DNA from: a virus
Direction: 5' to 3' (one strand)
Virus record (IMG/VR): IMGVR_UViG_3300030331_001589
Location: 1 to 21,367 of that record
Length of the DNA: 21,367 nucleotides
The number at the start of each line of letters is the position of its first letter. Position 1 is the first letter of the stretch. A program made the translations under genes and the position numbers. This document shows, in pieces, positions 1-7,134 of this stretch. The notes below the pieces were generated by a model that made no database searches, was not told the DNA's origin, and saw nothing but the letters and a program-made list of their open reading frames with translations.

Positions 1-2
1 AT

Positions 3-176
3 GGAGACTTGTCTGGGGCTGCTTTTACTGAAGTTACAACTTCTGCATCACTTCAAACACTTGAAGTGAATAAAGACGAGTGTAAAAGATTCATAAAAAT
101 TGTACAAACAGTTGGTGGCTCATCACCTGTTTTTGTATATGGAATCTCACTCATAGCAGCTAAAAAATACGGATAA
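3..176 (+). CDS. C-terminal end of a capsid-associated or decoration-like structural protein (5' partial)
   Basis: An open frame enters from the left edge (first full codon at base 3) and ends with TAA at 174-176, giving 57 residues. The visible part reads as short beta-strands, with DLSGAAFTEV near the start, a charged KDECKRFIKIV stretch, then a GGSSPVFVYGISLIAA strand pair and the end KKYG. This pattern resembles the C-terminal strands of small phage capsid cement or major-head-associated proteins, where a KRF(I/V) strand is followed by a GxxPxFxxG strand. The position just before the head-tail joining gene agrees with a head protein. The family call is from memory of the pattern only and the start of the gene is not in the window. 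Confidence 0.55.
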   Translation, partial: GDLSGAAFTEVTTSASLQTLEVNKDECKRFIKIVQTVGGSSPVFVYGISLIAAKKYG

Positions 177-182
177 AAATAT

Positions 183-204
183 AGCCCCTTAGATGGGGCT
201 TTTT
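183..204 (+). terminator. Rho-independent terminator after the capsid-associated gene
   Basis: A perfect 6-bp GC-rich stem, AGCCCC (183-188) with GGGGCT (195-200), closes a six-base loop and runs into a T stretch (200-204). It lies 7 bases after the stop codon of the upstream gene, as expected for an intrinsic terminator. It separates head genes from connector and tail genes, so it probably reduces downstream expression rather than blocking it fully, since no clear promoter is seen between it and the next gene. The first ATG of the next frame (193) lies inside this hairpin. Confidence 0.8.
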
Positions 205-207
205 CTT

Positions 208-486
208 ATGGCTTTTACTGAAGATTTAGATACATTCTTTAATGATTTTAAAGTAAATGTGTCTTATAAAAATGTAAATTATACAGGAATATTAGATCAA
301 CCTGATGAGATAGTAGCTGACGATAGAATTTTAACAACTGATTATGAGTTGCAAGTAAAAACAGATGAATTAGGATCAGTTGTATTTAATGATGAAATAA
401 CAGTAGATTCTGAAAAATATAAAGTTAGATCAGTAAGAAAAATAGATGACGGTAAGCTTTCTATTATTTCATTAATTAAGGTATAA
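208..486 (+). CDS. Head-tail joining protein, lambda FII / Gifsy-2 like
   Basis: A 92-residue protein beginning MAFTEDLDTFF, a start typical of the small phage head-tail connector family related to lambda gpFII. These proteins sit at the head-tail interface and dock the finished tail. The body is mostly beta: a short N-terminal helix, then strands around NVSYKNVNYTGILD, a DDRILTTDYEL segment, and a C-terminal VDSEKYKVRSVRKIDDGKL strand pair. The frame is open from ATG 193, but that codon lies within the terminator hairpin and would add MGLFL. I chose ATG 208 because it gives the family-like N terminus. No strong ribosome binding site is seen before it. The next gene starts 1 base after its stop. 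Confidence 0.75.
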   Translation: MAFTEDLDTFFNDFKVNVSYKNVNYTGILDQPDEIVADDRILTTDYELQVKTDELGSVVFNDEITVDSEKYKVRSVRKIDDGKLSIISLIKV

Positions 487-487
487 A

Positions 488-916
488 ATGACCAGTAAAA
501 GAGAACAAATATTAGCAAAGATAACATCTGATTTAGCGGGAACAACTGGTGTAGGAACTCGTATATTCAGATCGAGAGCAGCAGCAATCAATAGAAATGA
601 AAGTCCAAGTTTAGTCATAGAATTTGTTACTGATGATCCAACAATCAATAGTGCAAGTTATTTAAAACTTGATTGGACTTTAAGAGTAAGAATAGTTGTA
701 ATAGTAAGATCTGAGACTCCTGATACAACAGCAGATCCAATAATAAAAAGTCTTCATACTAAAATAGTTACTGACCCCACTCTTGGAGGTATTGCTATTG
801 ATGTAAGACCATCAACAGTTACTTTTGATATTATTGAGGCCGATCAAACAGCAGGAGTTACTTTTTGTGAATATGAAGTAGATTACAGATCAAACTATAA
901 CGATTTAACAACATGA
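488..916 (+). CDS. U: Tail terminator / minor tail protein U-like
   Basis: A 142-residue protein. Proteins of this class cap the tail tube at the head-proximal end, stop polymerisation of the tube protein and contact the connector. The N terminus has an amphipathic helix (MTSKREQILAKITSDLAGTT) followed by GVGTRIFRSR and ESPSLVIEF. The middle has a DWTLRVRIVVIVR strand and a DTTADPIIKSLHTKIV helix with TLGG, and the C terminus has a DQTAGVTFCEYEVDYR strand. This order is characteristic of U-like tail terminators in lambda-like siphophages. It follows the joining protein and precedes the tail tube gene, the usual place for it. Confidence 0.8.
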   Translation: MTSKREQILAKITSDLAGTTGVGTRIFRSRAAAINRNESPSLVIEFVTDDPTINSASYLKLDWTLRVRIVVIVRSETPDTTADPIIKSLHTKIVTDPTLGGIAIDVRPSTVTFDIIEADQTAGVTFCEYEVDYRSNYNDLTT

Positions 917-958
917 TCTATACTTCAAGCATGACCCTAACAACCCTTATTGTCTATT

Positions 959-1111
959 ATGAAGTATGAAAATCCAACTGAGGGCGGTACTTACATACTT
1001 GACCCTAAAACTGGCAAAAAAAAGCTAGTACAACAAACAAAACAAGCAGAACCCCCTATCGAGGAAACTAAAGATGGCACTACTAACGAGAAAGAGAGTA
1101 ATTCTGATTGA
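959..1111 (+). CDS. Small acidic hypothetical protein between tail terminator and tail tube
   Basis: A 50-residue open frame starting at ATG 959 and ending with TGA at 1109-1111, overlapping the first 38 bases of the tail tube gene in another frame. The sequence begins MKYENPTEGGTYILDPKTGK and continues into a charged, Pro/Glu/Lys-rich and probably disordered tail. A similar small protein with an N-terminal ENPTEGGxY segment, placed just before the tail tube gene, occurs in other siphophages as far as I remember, so I favour a real gene. Upstream sequence offers no strong ribosome binding site. It fills the otherwise unexplained gap between 916 and 1074. Function unknown. Confidence 0.55.
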   Translation: MKYENPTEGGTYILDPKTGKKKLVQQTKQAEPPIEETKDGTTNEKESNSD

Positions 1112-2003
1112 GGCAGAAAGCAGCTATGGATCAGATCCAGGTATAGCTGCTGCTGATGCAGTTCTTGTACGAGATTTAAGTATTACACCACAATCAAGTG
1201 ATGTAGTAAGTAGAGATGTTGTAAGGCCATTCTTAGGAGCTTTCCAACAGCTACTAGCAAACACAAACGTTGAGGTAACTTTCAGCGTAGAACTTGCAGG
1301 TAGTGGGACAGTTGCTACACCACCTAGATATGGTGACGCATTGAAAGCTTGTGGTTTTAGCGAAACAATTAATTCTGGTAATAATGTTGTTTATGCACCT
1401 GTTTCTTCAAGTTTTTCTTCAGTTACTATTCATTACAACACAGATGGTGTTAGGCATAAAGTAGTTGGAGCAAGAGGGAGTTTTGTAATTAACGGATCTG
1501 TTGGCGAAATTCCAACAATAGATTTTACTTTCCAAGGCATATATATTCCTCCAACAGACTCAGCCTTACCTACAGTGACTTATGGAGATCAAGCAACACC
1601 TCTTATATTTAAGCAAGGCAATACAAGTAGTTTTCAATTACTTTCACATTCTGCTGCTCTATCTTCTATCTCTTTAGATGTAGGTAATGAGCTTGTTTAT
1701 CGTGAGTTAGTTGGTGGTACACAAGAAACATTACTGACTAATAGGAACATTACTGGTTCTGTTTCAATAGAAGCAATGTTACTTGGTACTAAAGATTATT
1801 TTGCTGCTGCACTTGCTGAAACAACAGGTAATTTAACTTTTACTCATGGCACTGCTGCGGGTAACACAGTTCAAGTATCTTCTACAAAAGCAGATATTGG
1901 TGACGTTGCTTATGGAGAAGAAGATGGAATCCAAATGTTAGAAATTCCTTACACATTAGTTCCAACATCAGAGAATGATGAAGTCACGATAACTTACACA
2001 TAG
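1074..2003 (+). CDS. Major tail tube protein
   Basis: A 309-residue protein that fits the phage tail tube family, whose subunits stack in rings to form the tail shaft. It starts MALLTRKRVILIEAESSYGSDP and contains the family-like segment AADAVLVRDLSITPQSSDVVSRDVVRPFLG, followed by an ELAGSG strand, PPRYGDALKACGF and a YAPVSSSFSSVTIHYNTDGVRHK hairpin. The C-terminal half continues as beta-strand repeats, ending in IPYTLVPTSENDEVTITYT. Being longer than lambda gpV, it probably carries an added beta domain. The start overlaps the end of the small upstream frame by 38 bases. A 55-base gap follows before the G-like gene. Confidence 0.85.
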   Translation: MALLTRKRVILIEAESSYGSDPGIAAADAVLVRDLSITPQSSDVVSRDVVRPFLGAFQQLLANTNVEVTFSVELAGSGTVATPPRYGDALKACGFSETINSGNNVVYAPVSSSFSSVTIHYNTDGVRHKVVGARGSFVINGSVGEIPTIDFTFQGIYIPPTDSALPTVTYGDQATPLIFKQGNTSSFQLLSHSAALSSISLDVGNELVYRELVGGTQETLLTNRNITGSVSIEAMLLGTKDYFAAALAETTGNLTFTHGTAAGNTVQVSSTKADIGDVAYGEEDGIQMLEIPYTLVPTSENDEVTITYT

Positions 2004-2058
2004 ATACTGACTAAGTATTGACTACTGAGTTAGAGTAAAGAGGAATATATTTTAATTT

Positions 2059-2391
2059 ATGCCTTTTGTAAGAAAAAAAACTAAGGTTTACTCTTGGCCT
2101 GTAAAAGTAAAAACACCATCTACAACTAAAGTAGGCGAGTTTGAAACTACAAAATTTACAGGCAAGTTTAATCGTTTATCAAGGTCTGAACTTAATAACT
2201 TTGAAGAAGCAACTGAGTATGATGCTTTGCAAAAAGTCTTAGTAGGTTGGGAAGATGTTAATGAGGAAGATGGTACACCTATTCAATTCTCACAAGCAGT
2301 ATTAAAAGAATTGGCTGAGGATACAGATTTTGTAGCGGGTGTATTAGAAGCATTTAAAGATTTTTATAGTAATGCACAAGCAAAAAACTAA
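2059..2391 (+). CDS. G: Tail assembly chaperone, lambda G-like (non-frameshifted product)
   Basis: A 110-residue protein in the position of lambda gpG, between tail tube and tape measure genes. It begins MPFVRKKTKVYSWPVKVKTP and contains a TGKFNRLSRSELNNFEEATEYDALQKVLVGWEDV core, which resembles tail assembly chaperones that coat the tape measure protein and recruit tube subunits. Chaperones of this type are not found in the finished virion. The stop TAA (2389-2391) directly follows an A_AAA_AAC slippery heptamer. The frame continues in -1 to make the longer GT product described separately. A weak Shine-Dalgarno-like AGAGGAA lies about 14 bases before the start. Confidence 0.85.
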   Translation: MPFVRKKTKVYSWPVKVKTPSTTKVGEFETTKFTGKFNRLSRSELNNFEEATEYDALQKVLVGWEDVNEEDGTPIQFSQAVLKELAEDTDFVAGVLEAFKDFYSNAQAKN

Positions 2392-2729
2392 CTGATGCTA
2401 CTTTATATTGGGCTTCGGGTAGCAAAAAAGTTATAGATGAAACCGCTAAAGATGCAGAAGTTTTTGGTATTCAGATAGAGAAGCCACCAGAAGAAAAAGA
2501 CGAGTTTGAAGTGATGGAAGAAAATTGGGATATAGTTATGATGTTTTTAAGAATGAATACACAATGGTCAATGTCCTTTGGAGGTGTAGTAGGATTAAAA
2601 TATGAAGTCTTACTGCTTGCTGGTGGACTATTTGACCTATACAATGTAGAAAACAGATTAGAAATGTTAGAGGGCTTACAACTTATGGAATCTGTGGCTC
2701 TTCGTGAAATTAATAAGGAGAAAAAATAG
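2059..2729 (+). CDS. GT: Tail assembly chaperone GT, made by -1 ribosomal frameshift
   Basis: The same start as G, read through codon AAC (2386-2388), then shifted back one base so that translation continues CTA-ACT-GAT from 2388 to the stop TAG at 2727-2729. The product is about 223 residues: 110 from G plus 113 from the T part. The T part has no ATG until 2511 and begins LTDATLYWASGSKKVIDE in the shifted frame, continuing open across the entire gap. It has EKDEFEVMEENWDIVMMFLRM and a hydrophobic GVVGLKYEVLLLAGG stretch. In lambda the T domain recruits tail tube subunits while the G domain binds the tape measure. The stop overlaps the GTG start of the tape measure gene by one base. Confidence 0.85.
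2382..2424 (+). promoter_or_regulatory. Programmed -1 frameshift signal: slippery A_AAA_AAC plus downstream hairpin
   Basis: The heptamer AAAAAAC at 2382-2388 is in the right phase for the upstream frame (gcA AAA AAC) and matches the X_XXY_YYZ rule for -1 slippage. The zero-frame stop TAA follows at once. Seven bases after the heptamer, TGCTAC (2396-2401) can pair with GTAGCA (2419-2424), a 6-bp stem with a 17-base loop, at the spacing usual for a stimulatory structure. The long loop leaves room for a pseudoknot, but I cannot establish one. The upstream frame is phase 1 and the T frame is phase 0, which a single -1 shift connects. Confidence 0.85.
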
Positions 2730-4945
2730 TGGCAAAAGCTATTGATACCGTACAACTTCAATTAAAATTAAAAGGTTTTTCTGCTGTTAAAAGTATAGGA
2801 AAAGATTTTGAAAAATTCCAAAGTACAGTAAAAATTTCAAGTCAACAATTAGAACCATTACTAAAAAAACTTACTCAAGTAAATGGAAAAACTGTTTTAA
2901 GTAAAAATGCTTTTCAAGGACAAATTGGTGTTTTAACCAATCTTAGAAATAGTGTTGGAATTGGTACTGTTGCTTATGACAGACTTGGTAGGGAAATTGA
3001 TGAGGTAAGAGCAAAAATGAACGCTCTTACTCAATCAGCATCAGGTCAAGGTGGTATATTTTCAAAACTTCAAGCACGTTTCGATAAAATTCCAGTAGGA
3101 GGAAGAGCAGCTTTAGGGGCTTTAGCGGGTACAGCTACATCAAGGTTAGGCACTACAGGTCAGTTAGCATTTACTGGTGGTGCTGTCGGAGGGCCTGCTG
3201 GTGCTGTTATTGGTGCAGGTATAGGTGCTGCTGTTGATACTGTACAAGCTGCGGGTGCTGCAGCAAAATATTCTGCACAAATACAAAGACTCGAAATAGC
3301 TTTAAAAGGTGTTACAGGGACTCAGGCACGTTTTAATAAAGCTCAAAAAATTATTTCTGATACTTCTAAAAGATTAAATGTTCCTATTGCAGCAGCAACA
3401 AAACAATTTACTCAATTATCTGCATCTGTAATTGGTGCGGGAGGTTCATTAGATGATGCAAAACTTGTTTTCAATGGTGTTACTGAAGCCATAAAAGCAA
3501 CGGGTGGTGGAGCAGATGATGTACAATCTGCTATTCGAGCCATGTCGCAAATCTTTGGTAAAGGTAAGGTGTCGGCTGAAGAATTACAAGGTCAACTTGG
3601 TGAACGCTTGGCTGGTGCAGTTGTAAAATTTGCAGAAGCTAGTGGAAGAACTTTACAAGAATTACAAAAAGATTTAAGAGATGGAACTGTTGGATTGGAT
3701 AGTGTTATGAAATTTGTAGTTAAATTAAGTAAAGATCATAAGAATGCTGCTGAAGCTATGGCTGCATCAAGTGTTGAGGCTGGATTAAGGATGCAAGTAG
3801 CATTAGAATCATTACAGAAAGAAGTTGGAGATATATTTGTTCCTGTTGGAGCATTTTTCCAGAATATTATTTCTTCAATAGCATTATTAATTACTAGAAT
3901 TTTAAAATTAAGAGATGCTTTTAATCTTTTAGGTAAGTTAAGAGGTGCTGCAGGATTAGAAAAAGAATTAGCAGATATTGATAAACAACTAGAAAGTGGT
4001 ATGAAAAAAATAACTACATTTAGTAAAGGTGAGTTTGGATTACCAAAAGTTACATATGAGAAATTGACTGAAGAGGAAAAAGCTGCTTTACAACAAAGAA
4101 AAAAAGATATTGATAACGAGCTAAAAGGAATAGAAGATAAAAGTGGATTTCAAGGAGTTGGTAAAGATCAAGGTAAACTTGTTTTAGAACAACAAAAAAT
4201 ATTAAATTTAGTAGGTCAAATTAACGATGAAAAATTAAAACAAGTTGAGATTGATTTTGAAGCTGCAAAAATGTTTGAACTTCTTGGAGGTGAGGGAAAT
4301 AAATTTAAAGTTACTCTTGAACAAATTACAGAAGCCCTAAAAAAAGGCAAAACAGAAACATTTAATTTTGCAGAAGAATTTAAAAAATTATCAGATAAAG
4401 CTACAGATTTAAAAAGTCGAGTTGGTGAATTAGCTTTAGATACAACAGTAAAATTAGCTGATGCTTTTGCTGACTTTTTTATAGAAGGCAAAAGAGGTTT
4501 TAAAGATTTAGCTAAATCAGCAATACAAGATTTAACAAGAATAATAATTAGAGCAACTTTTATGAAACATATAGCTAATCCAATTTTAGGTAAGTTAAAT
4601 TTACTTCCTAATGCAGACGGAAATGTTATTGCAAACAACAAAATTGTACCGTATGCAAAAGGGGGTCTAATTACTCGTCCTCAATTATTTCCTTTATCTA
4701 ATGGGGCAGCGTTGGCAGGGGAAGCTGGTGTAGAAGCAATCATGCCTTTGCGTAGAGGTAGAAATGGAAGACTTGGTGTAGAAGCATCAGGTGGAATGTC
4801 TAATAATATTATTGTAAATGTAGATGCTACTGGAAGTTCTGTTGAAGGTGATGAAGATAGCGGAAGACAGTTAGGTCAATTAATTGCAACTGCTGTACAA
4901 TCACAATTAGTAGAAGAAAAAAGACCTGGAGGTTTATTAGAATAA
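2729..4945 (+). CDS. H: Tail tape measure protein, lambda H-like
   Basis: A 738-residue protein that sets tail length and is ejected with DNA. It starts at GTG 2729, preceded by AAGGAG at 2715-2720. Residues about 40-110 are charged helices; about 110-180 are a Gly/Ala-rich hydrophobic stretch (GGRAALGALAG, AGAVIGAGIGAA), plausibly membrane-active. About 180-340 matches the tape-measure N-terminal domain (VTGTQARFNKA, GGGADDVQSAIRAMSQIFGKGKVSAEELQGQLGE). A second hydrophobic segment near 375-395 precedes long coiled-coil-like helices. The C terminus (about 580-680) carries the lambda-type pattern FADFFIEGKRGFKDLAKSAI and later YAKGGLITRP with AGEAGVEAIMPL. Scaling from lambda, length suggests a tail somewhat over 100 nm, which is an inference. 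It overlaps M by one base. Confidence 0.93.
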   Translation: MAKAIDTVQLQLKLKGFSAVKSIGKDFEKFQSTVKISSQQLEPLLKKLTQVNGKTVLSKNAFQGQIGVLTNLRNSVGIGTVAYDRLGREIDEVRAKMNALTQSASGQGGIFSKLQARFDKIPVGGRAALGALAGTATSRLGTTGQLAFTGGAVGGPAGAVIGAGIGAAVDTVQAAGAAAKYSAQIQRLEIALKGVTGTQARFNKAQKIISDTSKRLNVPIAAATKQFTQLSASVIGAGGSLDDAKLVFNGVTEAIKATGGGADDVQSAIRAMSQIFGKGKVSAEELQGQLGERLAGAVVKFAEASGRTLQELQKDLRDGTVGLDSVMKFVVKLSKDHKNAAEAMAASSVEAGLRMQVALESLQKEVGDIFVPVGAFFQNIISSIALLITRILKLRDAFNLLGKLRGAAGLEKELADIDKQLESGMKKITTFSKGEFGLPKVTYEKLTEEEKAALQQRKKDIDNELKGIEDKSGFQGVGKDQGKLVLEQQKILNLVGQINDEKLKQVEIDFEAAKMFELLGGEGNKFKVTLEQITEALKKGKTETFNFAEEFKKLSDKATDLKSRVGELALDTTVKLADAFADFFIEGKRGFKDLAKSAIQDLTRIIIRATFMKHIANPILGKLNLLPNADGNVIANNKIVPYAKGGLITRPQLFPLSNGAALAGEAGVEAIMPLRRGRNGRLGVEASGGMSNNIIVNVDATGSSVEGDEDSGRQLGQLIATAVQSQLVEEKRPGGLLE

Positions 4946-5289
4946 TGGCAACTTTTCCAAGTATAGACCCAAGTTTTCCTGTAAGAAAGAAATCACAGCC
5001 AAATATTAAAACGGTGAAATTTGGAGATGGTTATGAACACCGAGTGAATTTGGGTTTAAATCAAAATCCAAAAGAATTTAATTTAACTTGGAAAAATTTA
5101 TCTGACGCAGATAGTAATACTGTTGAAGCATTTTTAGACGCAAGGGCAGTTGATGGTGCAAGTTTTACATACACACCACCAAAAGAATCAAGTGCAATGC
5201 AGTTTAAATGTTCATCATGGGAAAAAAATATAAACTTTCCTACAAGAGCAACAATCACAGCTACTTTTGTAGAGGTTTTTGAGCCATGA
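4945..5289 (+). CDS. M: Minor tail protein M-like (tail tip)
   Basis: A 114-residue protein of the phage minor tail M family, a distal-tail protein that joins tube to tip complex. Diagnostic stretches are the N-terminal FPSIDPSFPVRKKSQPNIK, the strand VKFGDGYEHRVNLGLNQNPKEF, LTWKNLSDADSNTVEAFL, and the closing NFPTRATITATFVEVFEP. Length is close to lambda gpM (109). Its ATG shares a base with the tape measure stop (ATAATGG), and its own stop overlaps the L start by 4 bases (ATGA), so translation of H, M and L is likely coupled. Confidence 0.92.
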   Translation: MATFPSIDPSFPVRKKSQPNIKTVKFGDGYEHRVNLGLNQNPKEFNLTWKNLSDADSNTVEAFLDARAVDGASFTYTPPKESSAMQFKCSSWEKNINFPTRATITATFVEVFEP

Positions 5290-5861
5290 GTACTGCTCCA
5301 GTTTTTAGTGAATTACAAAAAGTAAATCCATCTGCAATCATTGAACTTTTCGTTTTACAACTAGATAATGCTTTACATGGTTCAACTGATATATATAGAT
5401 TTCATGCGGGTTCTAATTTAAACGCAAATGGTCAAATAGTTTTTGCAGCTAATACATATTTAAGATTTCCTGTAGAAGCATCAGGTTTTGCATATGAAAA
5501 AGGAAAAATTCCTCGTCCAAGATTAAAAATAAGTAATGCAACAGGTTTGATGTCATCAATTTTGGTTACTGTAAATAAAGTAACAGCAGGCAATGATTTA
5601 ACAGGAGCTACTTTAACTAGAATAACAACGATGGCTAGATTTTTAGATAATGCAAATTTTAGTGGTGGTACAAACCCTTTTGGAACTCCAGATCCATCAG
5701 CAGAATTTAAACGTCAAATTTATACAATAGATAGGAAATCTGCTGAAAACAGAGAAGTAGTAGAATTTGAACTTGGAGCATCTCTTGATATGGCTGGCGT
5801 AAAATGTCCTAAAAGGCAATGCACAAGAGCCTTGTTCCCTTCTATTGGCACGTTTAATTAA
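5286..5861 (+). CDS. L: Minor tail protein L-like, lacking the usual C-terminal cysteine-rich domain
   Basis: A 191-residue member of the lambda L tail-tip family. Family signs are LQKVNPSAIIELFVLQLDN, the YRFHAGSNLNANGQIVF strand, VEASGFAYEKGKIPRPRLKISN, and the closing REVVEFELGASLDMAGVKCPKRQC. Lambda gpL (232 residues) continues beyond this point into a C-terminal domain whose four cysteines bind an iron-sulfur cluster. Here the protein ends about a dozen residues after CPKRQC, and only Cys174 and Cys179 remain. The stop is directly followed by the ATG of the K gene, so this is a clean ending and not a lost frame. The tip of this phage probably does without that cluster. Confidence 0.9.
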   Translation: MSTAPVFSELQKVNPSAIIELFVLQLDNALHGSTDIYRFHAGSNLNANGQIVFAANTYLRFPVEASGFAYEKGKIPRPRLKISNATGLMSSILVTVNKVTAGNDLTGATLTRITTMARFLDNANFSGGTNPFGTPDPSAEFKRQIYTIDRKSAENREVVEFELGASLDMAGVKCPKRQCTRALFPSIGTFN

Positions 5862-6563
5862 ATGAGTTGGAAAACAGATGCTTTAATTCATGCAAAAGAC
5901 CAAGACCCGAAAGAATCTGTTGGTCTTTTGCTAAATGTTAAAGGCAAAAAAAGATATTACCCTTGTCAAAATTTAGCTATAACCAGTTACCAAGAGTTTA
6001 TCTTAAATCCAGAAGATTATGTTAAAGCAGATAATACAGGTGAAATTGTTGCAGTAATTCATAGTCATCCTCTTAATCCACCAACACCAAGTCAAGCGGA
6101 TAAAGTTAGTTGTGAGTATAGTGGATTACCTTGGCATATTGTTAATCCAAAAACAGAAGAGTGGGGTTATCTTGAACCTTCAGGTTATAAAGCACCTTTA
6201 CTTGGAAGGCAATGGGTTTGGGGTGTTACTGATTGTTGGTCTTTAGTAAGAGATTGGTATAAAGAAACAAAAAACATTGACTTAAGAGATTGGGAAAGAC
6301 CTTTTACATATGATGAATTTGTAAAGAATCCAATGTTCGAGAAATGTGCTGCAAAAACTAAATTTAGAAAATTACAATCTGATGAAAAATTAAAAAATGG
6401 TGACTTAATTTTTATGTCTATATGTAGTGCAGGATTAAATCATGTAGCTATTTTTTTAGACGGTGATGTATTGCATCATTTAACCAATAGACTATCTTGT
6501 AGAGAGCCTTACTCTGAATGGTTGCTAAAATGTACAGGAGGTAAGTATCGTTATGTTGCGTAA
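5862..6563 (+). CDS. K: Tail assembly protein K-like: JAB/MPN isopeptidase domain plus NlpC/P60 peptidase domain
   Basis: A 233-residue two-domain protein. Residues about 1-105 form a JAB/MPN (JAMM) metallopeptidase domain with Glu18 in ESVGLLL and the zinc motif HSHPLNPPTPSQAD (His67, His69, Ser77, Asp80). Residues about 112-233 form an NlpC/P60 domain with catalytic Cys125 in VTDCWSLV, His194 in LNHVAIFL, and a polar third position likely at His205 or His206. The family is needed for tail-tip assembly and may cleave host peptidoglycan on entry. All the visible catalytic residues are present. Its end overlaps I by 11 bases, and the I ribosome binding site (AGGAGGTAAGTA, 6536-6547) lies in its last codons. 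Confidence 0.93.
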   Translation: MSWKTDALIHAKDQDPKESVGLLLNVKGKKRYYPCQNLAITSYQEFILNPEDYVKADNTGEIVAVIHSHPLNPPTPSQADKVSCEYSGLPWHIVNPKTEEWGYLEPSGYKAPLLGRQWVWGVTDCWSLVRDWYKETKNIDLRDWERPFTYDEFVKNPMFEKCAAKTKFRKLQSDEKLKNGDLIFMSICSAGLNHVAIFLDGDVLHHLTNRLSCREPYSEWLLKCTGGKYRYVA

Positions 6564-7134
6564 AATAAAATTGTATGGAAATTTAGCAGAATTTGTTGGT
6601 CACAAAGAATTTGAAGTTGAAGTTGATACTATTTCTAAAGCAGTTAGTTTTTTAGTTCACAATTTTAAAGGAATTGAAAAACATATGAGTCTTCAAAATT
6701 ATCATGTAAGTGTAGGTGATTATGATATTGATAAAGATGAAATTGATTATCCTCTTGGAGGGCAAGATATACATTTTGTACCAGTTATATCAGGAGCAGG
6801 AGGGCCTGGCTTTAGAAAGTTTATAGTGGGAGCAATTTTAATTGGTTTTTCGATAGGAACAGGTGGAGGTTTTGGTGCTATAGCTGCAGGTAATTTTAAA
6901 TTAGGTTTTTTTGGAAAACTTGGAATCGCTTTGGCATTACAAGGGGTGAATGAAATGTTGTTTCAAACTCCAGAAGATCCAGAATTTGAAGAAGATCCTA
7001 GAGTTTCTTTTAGCTTTTCTGGTATTCAAAATACATCACGAGCAGGAACTAGCCATCCTATTGTTTACGGTGAAATTTTTACTGGTTCTGTAGTGATTTC
7101 AGCAGGCATTGACACTAATCAGGTATCAGCATGA
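6553..7134 (+). CDS. I: Tail assembly protein I-like
   Basis: A 193-residue lambda tail assembly protein I homologue. The N-terminal part (about 1-80) is ubiquitin-like (LRKIKLYGNLAEFVGHKEFEV, later IHFVPVISGAGG). It is followed by a Gly-rich hydrophobic region of about 55 residues (KFIVGAILIGFSIGTGGG, GKLGIALALQGVNEMLF) and a C-terminal segment with FSFSGIQNTSRAGTSHPIVYGE, shared with the family and resembling a motif at the start of J-type hubs. It sits between K and J as in lambda. A strong Shine-Dalgarno is embedded in the end of K. The stop overlaps the J start by 4 bases (ATGA). Confidence 0.9.
   Translation: MLRKIKLYGNLAEFVGHKEFEVEVDTISKAVSFLVHNFKGIEKHMSLQNYHVSVGDYDIDKDEIDYPLGGQDIHFVPVISGAGGPGFRKFIVGAILIGFSIGTGGGFGAIAAGNFKLGFFGKLGIALALQGVNEMLFQTPEDPEFEEDPRVSFSFSGIQNTSRAGTSHPIVYGEIFTGSVVISAGIDTNQVSA

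Noticed and set aside
193-207. ATG 193 as start of the joining protein
   Set aside because: It lies in the terminator stem-loop, and the added MGLFL is not seen at the start of related proteins; ATG 208 gives the typical MAFTED start.
913-969. An 18-codon frame overlapping the end of the tail terminator gene
   Set aside because: Very short, no family resemblance, and the 50-residue frame from 959 explains the gap better.
2004-2018. Small hairpin ATACT/AGTAT after the tail tube stop
   Set aside because: Only five AT-rich pairs and no T-tract, so it is too weak to call a terminator.
2511-2729. T part as an independent gene from ATG 2511
   Set aside because: The same frame is open upstream to the slippery site and encodes sensible protein there; no ribosome binding site precedes 2511.
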